NCBI GenBank assembly: GCA_001796315.1
Contig: MGME01000039.1
Location: 8,772 to 67,304, forward strand
Source: Chlamydiae bacterium RIFCSPLOWO2_12_FULL_49_12
GTDB lineage: Bacteria > Chlamydiota > Chlamydiia > Chlamydiales > Rhabdochlamydiaceae
Length of the DNA: 58,533 nucleotides
Reading direction: 5' to 3'
The translations under genes were made by a program, and so were the position numbers. This document shows positions 43,715-52,601 of the stretch, in pieces (position 1 is the first letter of the stretch; the number at the start of each line of letters is the position of its first letter). The notes below the pieces were generated by a model. The model was not told where the DNA came from. It did not search any database and saw only the letters and a list, made by a program, of their open reading frames with translations.

Positions 43715-44525
43715 GAGTATTGTTGTTTAGGCCGATGTTGCGATGATAGGCTCCTTTGATGTGCTTAGATTGCATCTCTCGGGCCCGCTTGAGGATGCGC
43801 ACCCCTTTTTCCACATGATCCGCCATATAGCGCTCAAAGACAAAGGCGGAACTCTTCTTCGTCTTGATCCCTTCCGTATTTAGGGGAAGATCTGAGACAA
43901 GAAGCAGCGCCCCCAGAGTAAACTTCCGCTTGTAACTTGCCGCAAAGAGCGTCGCGCATTCCATCTCGATCGCTTGAGCTCTTGTCACTTTTAAGCGACT
44001 CTTAAACTCCTCGTTAAACTCCCAGAACCGCATATTTGTCGTAAAAGTGATCCCAATGTGATAAACTGACTGATCCTGTTCCAGAATTTCGGTTACCGCC
44101 TTTTGCATCAAAAAGTTGGCAAGAGCCGGCACCTCCCCCGGAAAATAAAAGTCCGAGGTCCCCTCGCCCCGAATGCTGGCGACGGGGACAAGGTAATCGC
44201 CCACCTGATAGCGGCGCCTGAGTCCTCCGCACATCCCTAAAAGGACGCTTGATTTAATCGGCAAAAAGGAGCAGAGGTCCACGACAAGAGCCGCAGCAGG
44301 CGATCCAATCTTAAAATCCAAAATACTGATCTTCTCTTTGGGATCGTGGGCCACCTTGAACATACTCCCTTCAAGAACCCTCACTTTGCGCGTCTCGCCA
44401 AAGTAATCGACATATTTTGGAAAGTTCGTCAGAAGCAGATTGGATTGAAATTCCGAGACGCTCGATCCCGAGTAGCGCTCTAAAGTCTCCTTGGCAAACT
44501 CTTCTTCGCGCAGCTCTCCTCTCAT
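43701..44525 (-). CDS. amn: AMP nucleosidase
   Basis: The 274-residue protein of the PNP/UDP phosphorylase superfamily cleaves AMP to adenine and ribose-5-phosphate. It has GMCGGLRRRYQVGDYLVP (substrate pocket), the active-site stretch IEMECATLFAA and LLLVSDLPL. It lacks the extra N-terminal domain of the 484-residue E. coli enzyme, as does the chlamydial form (CT751). It converges with mfd, overlapping by 14 bp. Confidence 0.9.
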   Translation of the reverse strand: MRGELREEEFAKETLERYSGSSVSEFQSNLLLTNFPKYVDYFGETRKVRVLEGSMFKVAHDPKEKISILDFKIGSPAAALVVDLCSFLPIKSSVLLGMCGGLRRRYQVGDYLVPVASIRGEGTSDFYFPGEVPALANFLMQKAVTEILEQDQSVYHIGITFTTNMRFWEFNEEFKSRLKVTRAQAIEMECATLFAASYKRKFTLGALLLVSDLPLNTEGIKTKKSSAFVFERYMADHVEKGVRILKRAREMQSKHIKGAYHRNIGLNNNTPKLP

Positions 44526-44609
44526 CTCACCTCTTTCTTTTTCTGTAGTCTAGCAAGAGGGTGCGCAAAAGGCAAAAGGCAAAACGACATCTTGAACCGC
44601 CCATTAAGG

Positions 44610-44638
44610 TTGTATTAAAAATTTGTATGGAGTAGAAT
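44610..44638 (+). promoter_or_regulatory. Promoter of the Inc-like gene
   Basis: TTGTAT (44610-44615), a 17-bp spacer and TAGAAT (44633-44638) form a plausible promoter. A GGAGAG ribosome site follows near 44652, just before the ATG at 44662. Confidence 0.55.
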
Positions 44639-44661
44639 AAATTTTTTACAGGAGAGAGACT

Positions 44662-45639
44662 ATGTCCATGCTGGATATCCAAACATACGCGCCCAAAACA
44701 GAAAACACCTTGGAAGCAGTCTGGAAGAACGTCTCTCATACTGTGGATCGCTTAATCGAAGAACTCAAAGCGACCGCAAATAGAGCTTCTAAGATTGCAA
44801 GTGACGCCATCCATCAACTCACATTAGAAGAGAAAGAGGGCTTCTATAAAGTGAAGATTTTTTGCTTAGAGTTCAACTTCACCTGGCGCAACCTATTCAT
44901 GATAGGAGGCCTTACCCTCTCCGTCTTTTTTGCGACCTTCTCCTTTTTCAGAGGATTTCCCTTTACGGCCTTAAGCTACCTTATTGAAGCGGGGTTTATC
45001 CTCTTTGGAGCCTACTACCTCTCGGAGTGGAGCAAACTTCTCGACATGCAACAACTCTTTGTGATCGCTCGGGCCGGAGGAGAGCAGGCTCAGCAAGTCT
45101 TGGACTCACTTGTTGACAAGGCCATCGCCTCCTTTAAAAGCTACCACTCTTTAAATCAAGCCTTCCTGGAAGCATGGCAGAAAGTGGAAACCGCCCTGGG
45201 AAAGACAAACCAGGACCTGGGAAAGACAAACCAAGATCTGAACAAGAGCGTTTTAGAGCTTTCACGGATCCTTCCCCAAAAGATCAATCGGATGTCACAA
45301 GAGGTCATAAAGATTTTATCCTTGGGAGAAAAAGCTCTGACTGAAAGAACAAATCACCTTCAAAGTCTCGACGTCCAGATCGGAAATCGGAGCAAGGAAC
45401 TTTTAGAAGCGACACAAAAACTTGGAGAGTTAATCGGAAGGCTCACCGAATTGCAACAACTGATGACCGAACAAAAAAAAGTGATTGCTTCACTCAAAGA
45501 TACCGATGGAAGCTTACTGAAAACAAAAAAAGGACTTGAAGAAATTCTCACACGGGCCGACACCTTCATCACCCGCCTCAGCTCTGAAAGCAATTCCCCG
45601 GCAGCGTGCGCCGCGTCGGCAAGAATATACACAAGTTAA
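44662..45639 (+). CDS. Inc-like membrane protein with coiled coil
   Basis: The 325-residue protein has two closely spaced hydrophobic segments (about residues 78-97 and 103-122, LFMIGGLTLSVFFATFSFFRG... and IEAGFILFGAYYL), a bilobed pattern typical of inclusion-membrane proteins, followed by a long coiled coil (residues about 165-315). A 21-bp tandem repeat near 45197-45240 encodes GKTNQDL twice. The last five residues (IYTS region) and the stop lie in hairpin element B, so the C terminus was probably changed by its insertion. The role is inferred from architecture only. Confidence 0.75.
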   Translation: MSMLDIQTYAPKTENTLEAVWKNVSHTVDRLIEELKATANRASKIASDAIHQLTLEEKEGFYKVKIFCLEFNFTWRNLFMIGGLTLSVFFATFSFFRGFPFTALSYLIEAGFILFGAYYLSEWSKLLDMQQLFVIARAGGEQAQQVLDSLVDKAIASFKSYHSLNQAFLEAWQKVETALGKTNQDLGKTNQDLNKSVLELSRILPQKINRMSQEVIKILSLGEKALTERTNHLQSLDVQIGNRSKELLEATQKLGELIGRLTELQQLMTEQKKVIASLKDTDGSLLKTKKGLEEILTRADTFITRLSSESNSPAACAASARIYTS

Positions 45640-45790
45640 CTCAAGAATCGGTTTTCGGCCAGCGCGAAAACTCCCGCGGTTGGCCTATCGTTAAGAGGTC
45701 AATATTAAGTTAATATGAACCTCTTTACGATAGGTCAACCCCGGGGTTTTGGCGCGGCCCAAAGCCGATTCTTGAGCTAACTTGTGTATA
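45626..45790. repeat. 165-bp hairpin element (TATAC family), copy B
   Basis: The 26-bp outer arms (TATACACAAGTTAACTCAAG... and inverse) pair with one mismatch. Inner arms (GGTTGGCCTATCGTTAAGAGG and inverse) pair around an AT-rich centre. It contains the stop codon of the Inc-like gene. The total length of 165 bp equals copies A and C. Confidence 0.88.
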
Positions 45791-45844
45791 CCTTCCTGAA
45801 TTCGGCTGTCGCAACTTGTACAACATTGATTTGTAAACTCCGGC

Positions 45845-46009
45845 TATACCGAACGCACTTGAAAAATTGGATTTGGGCCGACGCGAAAGCTCCCCCCGGT
45901 TCGACGATCGCATCTGGCCCAATATTAGAAATATGGGGCAAGATGCGATCGTCGAACCCCGAGGCTTTGGCGCAGCCGAAATTCCAATTTTTGAAGTGCG
46001 TTCGGTATA
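45845..46009. repeat. 165-bp hairpin element (TATAC family), copy C
   Basis: Outer arms TATACCGAACGCACTTGAAA... and inverse (one mismatch), inner arms GGTTCGACGATCGCATC and inverse, centre AATATTAGAAATAT. The architecture is that of B, but most arm bases differ while remaining complementary within the copy. Confidence 0.88.
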
Positions 46010-46012
46010 AAA

Positions 46013-46038
46013 CCGATTTTTGAAGTTGTTTGAGTATA
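46013..46038. repeat. Half hairpin element F (right arm only)
   Basis: CCGATTTTTGAAGTTGTTTG then AGTATA is the right-arm pattern of the TATAC family. No matching left arm is adjacent; it follows copy C by 3 bp. Confidence 0.6.
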
Positions 46039-46104
46039 AAGCCTTGCAACTCTTTCTTTCCATCGGCTAATATCGTCATTTTTAAGCCAGAAAAAGAGGC
46101 AGTA

Positions 46105-46668
46105 ATGGTCCAGGTAAGCACCAATGAATTCAAAATCGGAATGAAGGTTGAGATCGATAGAGACCCTTATCTCATTGTCGGCAATGATTTTGTGAAACCG
46201 GGCAAGGGGCAGCCCTTTAACCGAACGAAACTCAAACATTTGATCAGCGGCCGTGTCATCGAACGCACCTTCAAGTCGGGAGAGCGGATTGATCTGGCAG
46301 ATATCGAAGAGAGCAAAATGCGCCTTCTTTACCGGGAGCCGGAGTCCGTTGTCTTTATGAACGACGTGACCTTCGACCAGCTCACCGTCCCCAAGAGCCT
46401 CCTCGCGAACAAAGAGCAATGGCTTATGGAAGAGACGCTCTACAGCATCATCTTCTACAAAGGACAGCCCATCTCGGTAGAGCCTCCCACTTTTCTCGAG
46501 ATGAACATCGTGGAGACAACTCCCGGATTGCGCGGCGACTCTTCGGGGCGCGTCTTAAAACCTGCCAAGACAGAAACCGGAGCGATTGTTCAGGTGCCTC
46601 TCTTTATTGAAGAGGGAGAAAAGATCAAAGTGGATACACGTGACGGCTCCTACGTCGGACGCGTCTAA
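46105..46668 (+). CDS. efp: Translation elongation factor P
   Basis: The 187-residue three-domain factor relieves ribosome stalling at polyproline. The loop VKPGKGQPFNRTKLK near residue 30-45 carries the lysine that is modified by EpmA. The OB-fold C-terminal domain ends with VDTRDGSYVGRV. AGAGG before the ATG at 46105 sets the start; the longer frame from 46030 runs through repeat sequence. It overlaps epmA by 29 bp. Confidence 0.97.
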   Translation: MVQVSTNEFKIGMKVEIDRDPYLIVGNDFVKPGKGQPFNRTKLKHLISGRVIERTFKSGERIDLADIEESKMRLLYREPESVVFMNDVTFDQLTVPKSLLANKEQWLMEETLYSIIFYKGQPISVEPPTFLEMNIVETTPGLRGDSSGRVLKPAKTETGAIVQVPLFIEEGEKIKVDTRDGSYVGRV

Positions 46669-47608
46669 TATCTTAGAAAAGCGCGCCCAATTTTTTGAAA
46701 AAGTCCGCCGCTTTTTTAAAAACCGCTCTGTGCTGGAAGTCGATTGTCCCGCGCTATGCGCATCGCCTTCCATCGATGCGCATATCGACGTCATGGAGGT
46801 CTTGCTAATCGATGGACAACGCGCTTACCTTCATCCCTCGCCTGAGTATGGGATGAAGCGCCTGCTGTGCGCCTATGGCAAAGACATCTATCAGATGAGC
46901 CATGTCTTTAGAGACAATGAAAACGGCCCCCTCCATAAACCCGAATTTACCTTAGTCGAGTGGTATCGCTGCAACATGCCTTTTTCCTTTTTTATTGAGG
47001 AAACCCTAAATTTCATCCGCCTCTTTTTGGGGAAACAAAAAGCAATCATTCTAACCTACCGCGAAGCTCTTATGCGCTACGCCCGGATCGACCCTTTTCA
47101 TGCCTCGCCTCAAGAACTTTACTCCTCCATGCAAGAGGGCCTCTCCCCCGAGGCGGCCTTGTGGGACAAAGAGACGCTTTTGCAACTTCTCTTTTCCATC
47201 CATGTCGAGCCGCACCTTAAGGAGCTTACCGTCGTCATCGACTATCCCAAAGAGCAGGCAGCGTTATCTCGCGTCAGCATGAAAGAGGGAATTGAAGTTG
47301 CAGAGCGCTTTGAGGTCTACTACAAGGGAATCGAGCTTGCAAACGGCTACCACGAACTTGCCGACGCCAAGGAACAGCGGGCGCGCCTCTGCAAGGAAAA
47401 CGAGAAGCGCATCGCCTTGGGAAAATCCTCCTTTCCCCTGGATGAAGGCTTTCTCCACGCCTTAGAACAAGGCCTCCCCGACTGCTGCGGCGTCGCCGCC
47501 GGCTTCGACCGCCTCCTCATGCTCCATCTTGGCGGCGCCAGGCTTGAGAAGGGGATCGGGCACGCACACGGGCACGGGCGCGGGCACGAAAGAGAGGAGT
47601 TGTTTTAA
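46640..47608 (+). CDS. epmA: EF-P lysine ligase EpmA, altered C terminus
   Basis: The 322-residue LysRS-like enzyme without the anticodon domain lysylates EF-P. Class II motifs are SPEYGMKRLL, FRDNENGPLHKPEFTLVEWYR and GFDRLLML. The GTG at 46640 is chosen because it gives the same N-terminal length as E. coli EpmA; the efp overlap suggests coupling. The last residues (GHAHGHGRGHEREELF) are coded by the terminal repeat of an inserted IS66-derived element, replacing the usual tail, while the catalytic core appears complete. Confidence 0.93.
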   Translation: MTAPTSDASNILEKRAQFFEKVRRFFKNRSVLEVDCPALCASPSIDAHIDVMEVLLIDGQRAYLHPSPEYGMKRLLCAYGKDIYQMSHVFRDNENGPLHKPEFTLVEWYRCNMPFSFFIEETLNFIRLFLGKQKAIILTYREALMRYARIDPFHASPQELYSSMQEGLSPEAALWDKETLLQLLFSIHVEPHLKELTVVIDYPKEQAALSRVSMKEGIEVAERFEVYYKGIELANGYHELADAKEQRARLCKENEKRIALGKSSFPLDEGFLHALEQGLPDCCGVAAGFDRLLMLHLGGARLEKGIGHAHGHGRGHEREELF

Positions 47609-48253
47609 GCGGCAATTGTTTGAGCATGTGTTGGCTTCGGCAATAACCGGGGAAATCCTCGAACCGCATCCGCCAAAGCATCCCAAATATCCCAGCCCTG
47701 CTTACGTGCTGTCAAAAGATAGCTCCGAATGCGACAGAATATCCGACCCCCTGTGAATGTGCGGAAGCATCCCCCTATTTTCTGCTTCAGTTTGACCATG
47801 CGCATTCCCCGTTCTCCTAAATTGTTCGTAAAAGGTACTGAAAAATCGTACAGGAACCGAAGCACGCATTCTCGTTTGTTCACCAGGCGATCCAGGAGAT
47901 TTTTGCCGTCCCGTTGTTTTTGTTTGCCCCGTTTGCCCTTGGGCAAAAGAGGCAGCTGCGCATGGTAGGCTATTCCTTCTGTGATAATTCGGGTATATTC
48001 CTGCTCTATCTGCAAGAGTTCTTCTTGTGGGAGAAATCCTTGCTGTTCGCGTTCTTCAACGCTGTTGTTTGTCTTGAGGAGCAGGTCTTTCATACACTTG
48101 GCCCACTCTTCTTTCTCCTGTTCATGAACAAATGTAAACTCACGCAGGTGATGGGCATTGCACAAGCTGTGTGCGACTACCGTATAAGAAAAATAGGGAA
48201 ACCAATTTTTCTTTCGTGCCCGCGCCCGTGCCCGTGTGCGTGCCCGATCCCCT
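47550..48253. mobile_element. 704-bp IS66-derived element with 43-bp perfect terminal repeats
   Basis: The ends are perfect inverted repeats of 43 bp (47550-47592 and 48211-48253), starting AGGGGATCGGGCACGC and made largely of GGGCACG-type units. Between them lies the C-terminal part of an IS66-family transposase on the minus strand. No exact 8-bp target duplication is visible (CTTGAGA versus CTTAAAA flank it). It is short for IS66 (about 2.5 kb), so it is non-autonomous or decayed. Confidence 0.8.
47605..48210 (-). pseudogene. IS66-family transposase, C-terminal fragment
   Basis: About 200 residues from HSLCNAHHLREFTFVHE to NNLGERGMRMVKLKQ, KIGGCFRTFTGG and IRSYLLTARKQG match the C-terminal part of the TnpC transposase. 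Full-length IS66 transposases are about 500 residues and need TnpA and TnpB. The N-terminal part is missing here: upstream the frame runs into the terminal repeat (basic Arg-Ala repeats), so it has no proper start. Confidence 0.85.
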
Positions 48254-48282
48254 CTTAAAAAAGTGGGGAAGTGGTGAATAGT

Positions 48283-48336
48283 TATACACAAGCTGACTCA
48301 AAAATCGGTTTAAGGCTTGGCCAAAGCCCCGTGCTT
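48283..48336. repeat. Half hairpin element E (left arm and core)
   Basis: TATACACAAGCTGACTCAAA then AATCGG matches the left arm of copy B, followed by a core with GGCTTGGCCAAAGCCCCG. No complementary right arm follows; the P-type ATPase gene starts at 48392. Confidence 0.65.
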
Positions 48337-48391
48337 GAGCGATCGTAAGCTGCTGATTGCAAGCCCGACACCGGTGTGGTATAGGAGGAGG

Positions 48392-50938
48392 ATGGCTTCT
48401 TTTCATGCGCAAAGTATTGATGAGACGTTGGAGCGTCTGGAAACCTCTTCGCACGGGTTAAGCAGCGAAGAGGCGAAAAAGAGAGCCGGGCGTTTTGGCA
48501 AGAATATCATTAAAGAAGAAAAAGTCAGTCAGTTAAGGATTTTTCTCAGACAATTTAACAATCTTTTAATTTACATTCTCTTTGCCGCCTCCTTGATCAG
48601 CATTTCTGTCGGAGAGTGGACAGATTTTGCCGTGATTAATTGCATTATTGTCATCAACGGCTTACTCGGATTTTGGCAAGAACTCAAAGCGGAAACCTCA
48701 ATTGCAGCGTTAAAAAAGCTGACCGAAAGCCGCAACAAAGCGATGAGAGACGGCTCTCTTGCTTTGATCTCATCTTCAGAACTGGTTCCCGGAGACTATT
48801 TGATTTTTCACGAAGGAGAAGTCGTCACTGCCGATGTCCGCCTGGCAGAAGCCCACAGCCTCATGACAGACGAATCTCTTCTTACCGGCGAATCCGTCCC
48901 TGTCATTAAAGATCATACAGCCTTACTTTCCGAAAGCGCCTTGCCCTACGAATTGAAAAACATGCTTCTTACAGGAACAACAATTGTCAGAGGATCAGGT
49001 CGAGGAGTGGTTGTCAAGACAGGCACTGCCACCTATCTGGCGAAGATTGCCGAACACGCCCAAAAAAAAGCTCCCGACACTCCTCTTACTAAAGCTCTGA
49101 ATTTTTTCGCCAAAAGATACGTCCTGTTTCTTTTTATCCTCTTCTTCTTTCTTGGGATTATCGGCTACTTTCAAAAAAGGGCGCTTCTAGAGCTGGCCTA
49201 TATTTTGCTTGCTTTACTTGTTTCTGCTGTACCGGAAGGACTTCCCATTGTGATTACCATGGTCATGGTCATCGGCACTCTTGCCTTGAGCAAAAAAAAG
49301 GCGCTCGTCCGCTATCTTCCCTCCGTAGAAACCCTAGGGAGCGCCACGGTCATTGCCTCGGACAAAACGGGCACTCTCACAGAAGGAAAACTGATCGTCA
49401 AGGAGGTCTATTCTCACGATCTTGAAAAACTAACGCACATCGCTGCCCTCTGTAATGATTCGCATGAAGGGTTGGGCGATCCCTTAGATGTCGCCCTTGC
49501 AGACTGGATAGAAGATTTTGATGAGATGAGAGATCAATTTCCACGAAAGTGGGCCTACTCGTTTGATACGCGTCTGATGCTCATGGCCACCGTCAATTCC
49601 CTGAACGGAAAAGAGGAGCTGCTCATCAAAGGAGCCTACGAATCCCTTAAAGAAAAAGCGGGAAACCAGGAGGAATTAATAGAGCTCGAAAAAGCTTTTC
49701 ATTCTCTTTTGCAAAAGGGGCTAAGGGTGCTGGCCTTCGGCCATGGCGCTTGGGAACATAAGGATCCCTCGAGCTGGAAAATCAAGATCGTCGGGCTGAT
49801 TGGATTTCTAGATCCTCCCAAAGAAGGGGTCAAAGAGGCTGTTCAGTTCTCCAAAAAAGCGGGCATTCGCGTCCTGATGATTACGGGAGACCATCCCCTT
49901 ACGGCCAAAGCGATTGCTCAAGAGGTGAAGATCTGGGAAGAGGGAGATCAGCTGCTCACAGGAAAAGAGATCGAAACGCTTCCAGACGAGCACCTCATCA
50001 ATGCCTGCAAGAAGACAACCGTCTTTGCCAGAATCCTTCCCGAACAGAAATACCGGATCGTCAAACTCCTGCAAGGATGTCAAGAGATTGTCGCCGTCAC
50101 AGGAGACGGAGTCAATGACGTCCCCGCCCTCAAGGCCGCGGACATGGGAATTGCGATGGGCGGAGGGACGGAAGCGGCAAAGGCAGCATCGAAAATGATC
50201 ATTGCCGACAACAACTTAACCGTAATCATAGACGCCATCAAAAATGGACGCGTCATTTCGGATAACATCCGCAAGGTCATCTATTATCTCCTCTCCACCT
50301 CTTCGCAAGAGATCATCTTCATCGCCCTGGCGATCTTTTTCTCTCTCCCCCTTCCCCTCTCTGCCATTCAAATCCTCTGGATCAATCTCATCACCGACGG
50401 CGTTCAAGACAAAACCTTTCCCTTTGCCCGCGCGGAAAGCGACGTGATGGCCCGAAAGCCGCGCAAACCCGAAAAGCAGTTTTTTGACTTAAAGCAGCTC
50501 TTGCGTATTCTCTTCTTCGGACTAACCATCGGCCTGCTCTGTTTCTTTCTTTATCTCTATCTTCTGGGTCAATACTCTTTCCCTGTCGTCTCCACGATCA
50601 TCTTCACTTCCGTCGTCGTCGCGCAATGGGCCAACGGCATTCAAGCTCAAAAAGAAGGTGAGCCCTTTTTTATAAACCTTGTCAAGAGCTTCACGATCAA
50701 TCCGTTCATCTATGCGGGAGTGAGCTTGGGTATTGTCCTCCAGTCTTTGGCGATCTATCTGACCCCCGCCCTCTTCCACTCCACGGCACTGAACCTGGAA
50801 CACTGGAAATATCCCGCTTTAGTCTTCCTGGCGGTCTTTGGAATCGTTGAGGTGCGGAAGTGGACAGAACGCCTGCTTTGGAAGAGCCGGTTGTTCATTT
50901 CCATTTTTGGACGATGGGATAGCGCCGTCCGACGCTAA
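48392..50938 (+). CDS. Cation-transporting P-type ATPase (type II)
   Basis: The 848-residue inner-membrane pump has an N-terminal cation ATPase domain, TGESVP (actuator) near residue 175, the type II motif AVPEGLP, phosphorylation site DKTGTLT near 330 and the hinge TGDGVNDVPALKAADMGIAMG near 570. These fit a Ca2+ (SERCA/PMR1-like) or related cation pump; the ion cannot be told from sequence. AGGAGG directly before the ATG at 48392 supports that start over 48317. The stop region overlaps convergent nadE by 44 bp. Confidence 0.92.
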   Translation: MASFHAQSIDETLERLETSSHGLSSEEAKKRAGRFGKNIIKEEKVSQLRIFLRQFNNLLIYILFAASLISISVGEWTDFAVINCIIVINGLLGFWQELKAETSIAALKKLTESRNKAMRDGSLALISSSELVPGDYLIFHEGEVVTADVRLAEAHSLMTDESLLTGESVPVIKDHTALLSESALPYELKNMLLTGTTIVRGSGRGVVVKTGTATYLAKIAEHAQKKAPDTPLTKALNFFAKRYVLFLFILFFFLGIIGYFQKRALLELAYILLALLVSAVPEGLPIVITMVMVIGTLALSKKKALVRYLPSVETLGSATVIASDKTGTLTEGKLIVKEVYSHDLEKLTHIAALCNDSHEGLGDPLDVALADWIEDFDEMRDQFPRKWAYSFDTRLMLMATVNSLNGKEELLIKGAYESLKEKAGNQEELIELEKAFHSLLQKGLRVLAFGHGAWEHKDPSSWKIKIVGLIGFLDPPKEGVKEAVQFSKKAGIRVLMITGDHPLTAKAIAQEVKIWEEGDQLLTGKEIETLPDEHLINACKKTTVFARILPEQKYRIVKLLQGCQEIVAVTGDGVNDVPALKAADMGIAMGGGTEAAKAASKMIIADNNLTVIIDAIKNGRVISDNIRKVIYYLLSTSSQEIIFIALAIFFSLPLPLSAIQILWINLITDGVQDKTFPFARAESDVMARKPRKPEKQFFDLKQLLRILFFGLTIGLLCFFLYLYLLGQYSFPVVSTIIFTSVVVAQWANGIQAQKEGEPFFINLVKSFTINPFIYAGVSLGIVLQSLAIYLTPALFHSTALNLEHWKYPALVFLAVFGIVEVRKWTERLLWKSRLFISIFGRWDSAVRR

Positions 50939-52529
50939 AGGCGCGTTTCGTGACGCGGATGCCTGGCGCCGCCTGCCGGCGCTTGTACTCGGCAAGATGG
51001 ATGCGATGCACAAGATCCTCAACGGTCTTTTTCGCAATGCCGCATCTGTCGGAGATCTCATCTAGCGAGAGATGGCGCTCGACATATCCTTCCAAAATAG
51101 CGTCCACCACTGAGTAGTCGGGAAGAGAATCCGTATCTCTTTGATCGGGACGGAGTTCGGCAGATGGAGGCTTTTCAATGGAAGTGTTAGGAATAAGCTC
51201 TTTTTCCCGGTTGACAAAGCGGGCAAGGGCATAGACCTTGGTCTTCGTAACATCCGAGAGAACGCCGAGGCCTCCGCACATATCGCCATAGAGCGTCGCG
51301 TACCCCACTGCCATCTCGCTCTTGTTTCCCGTACTTAAGACCACATAGCCTAGCTTGTTCGAGAAGGCCATCAAGAGGATGCCCCGAATGCGCGCCTGAA
51401 GGTTTTCTTCCGTCACATCCGCGGCTCTTTTTTGAAAATAGGGGTGCAAGAGCTCCAAGAACGCTTCATAGGGCTTCTCGATAGAAAGATTGACAAGCTC
51501 TATCCCTAAATTTTTCGCAAGCAAAGCGGAATCCTTGACGCTCCCCTCCGAGCTGTAGCGCGAGGGCATCGTGATTCCCAAGACATTCTCTTTGCCTAAG
51601 GCCTTTACAGCAATGACCGCCGTCAAAGCCGAATCGATCCCTCCCGAAAGCCCCAGACACCCCTTTTTAAAGTCGTGCTTGTGAAAGTAGTCGCGCACGC
51701 CCAGCACCAAGGCGTCCAAAAGGCTCTTTAAGGGATCGTACTCCAGAGCTATCGGGGCGCTCAGCGCTTCCAGATCGACGAAGAGCTCCTCTTCCTCAAA
51801 ACCTTTTCCCGCCTCTCTCAGCTCTCCCTTCCCGTCCACGCAGAGGCTGTAGCCGTCGAAGACCAGCTGATCATTGGCTCCCACCTGCGCGCAGAGGATC
51901 ACGGGACACTTAAGAGAGAGGGCGGCCTCCCTGCACACCTCCAGACGCTCCTTAGGTTTAGCCGTGTAGTAAGGAGAGGCCGAAAGGTTCAAAAGAAGAT
52001 CGGGTTTGTGCGGCATCAACTCCAAAACGGGATCTCGCTTGTAGCGCGTCTCTAAAACAAACCCTCCGTGCTGCCAGATATCTTCGCAAATCGTGATTGC
52101 GACGCGCCGTCCCTTTACTTCCCACAGCGCCGGACCTGTCCCCTCGTCAAAGTAGCGGCTCTCGTCAAAGACGTCATAGGTGGGAAGGAGCCGCTTGTCA
52201 TAAAAGCCCTTTAAGACCCCGTCTTCGATCACGGCCGCGCTATTCAAAAGGGGCTTTTCTCCTCCATAGGGATTTTTTCGGGCCAACCCAATCATGACGG
52301 CAAGCCCTTTTGTCTTCGGGAGGATCTTTTTAAGACAGCCCTCCATCTCCTCGACAAAGGAGCGGTGGAGCAAGAGATCCTCCGGTGGATAGCCGCAGAG
52401 CGCAAGCTCCGAAAAGAGAATCAGCTCGCACCCCCTCTCCCTTCCCCTTTCGATCGATTGGAGAATCTTGGCGACGTTTCCCTTAAAGTCCCCAATGATC
52501 ATGTTGAGCTGCGCGACGAAAATCCTCAT
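50895..52529 (-). CDS. nadE: Glutamine-dependent NAD+ synthetase
   Basis: The 544-residue two-domain enzyme has an N-terminal nitrilase-like glutaminase (Glu in FSELALCGYPPEDL, Lys in FYDKRLLP, Cys in ICEDIW) that supplies ammonia to the C-terminal synthetase with PP-loop GLSGGIDSALT. It makes NAD+ from deamido-NAD+, the last step of the pathway. The start is ATG 52529 or GTG 52535, two codons apart. It is divergent from the NSS transporter gene. Confidence 0.97.
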   Translation of the reverse strand: MRIFVAQLNMIIGDFKGNVAKILQSIERGRERGCELILFSELALCGYPPEDLLLHRSFVEEMEGCLKKILPKTKGLAVMIGLARKNPYGGEKPLLNSAAVIEDGVLKGFYDKRLLPTYDVFDESRYFDEGTGPALWEVKGRRVAITICEDIWQHGGFVLETRYKRDPVLELMPHKPDLLLNLSASPYYTAKPKERLEVCREAALSLKCPVILCAQVGANDQLVFDGYSLCVDGKGELREAGKGFEEEELFVDLEALSAPIALEYDPLKSLLDALVLGVRDYFHKHDFKKGCLGLSGGIDSALTAVIAVKALGKENVLGITMPSRYSSEGSVKDSALLAKNLGIELVNLSIEKPYEAFLELLHPYFQKRAADVTEENLQARIRGILLMAFSNKLGYVVLSTGNKSEMAVGYATLYGDMCGGLGVLSDVTKTKVYALARFVNREKELIPNTSIEKPPSAELRPDQRDTDSLPDYSVVDAILEGYVERHLSLDEISDRCGIAKKTVEDLVHRIHLAEYKRRQAAPGIRVTKRAFSVGRRYPIVQKWK

Positions 52530-52601
52530 TGACACCTACCCTTCCACCAGTTTATAAGTATTCATTACTTCTTATTTTCTCATAGAGAAATTTTTAATTT
52601 T

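Larger units (their letters stand above)
45640..46104. other. 465-bp region filled by hairpin elements B, C and F
   Basis: No gene. It consists almost wholly of hairpin elements B (45626-45790), C (45845-46009) and half-element F (46013-46038). A 54-bp spacer lies between B and C. The efp promoter must lie in or just after C/F. Confidence 0.7.

Noticed and set aside
45197-45240. Two-copy 21-bp repeat as a CRISPR-like or regulatory array
   Set aside because: It is an in-frame coding duplication inside the coiled coil of the Inc-like gene.
48211-48291. N-terminal extension of the IS66 transposase ORF through the terminal repeat
   Set aside because: The frame is open by chance through simple-repeat codons (Arg-Ala-Arg); no true transposase sequence begins there.
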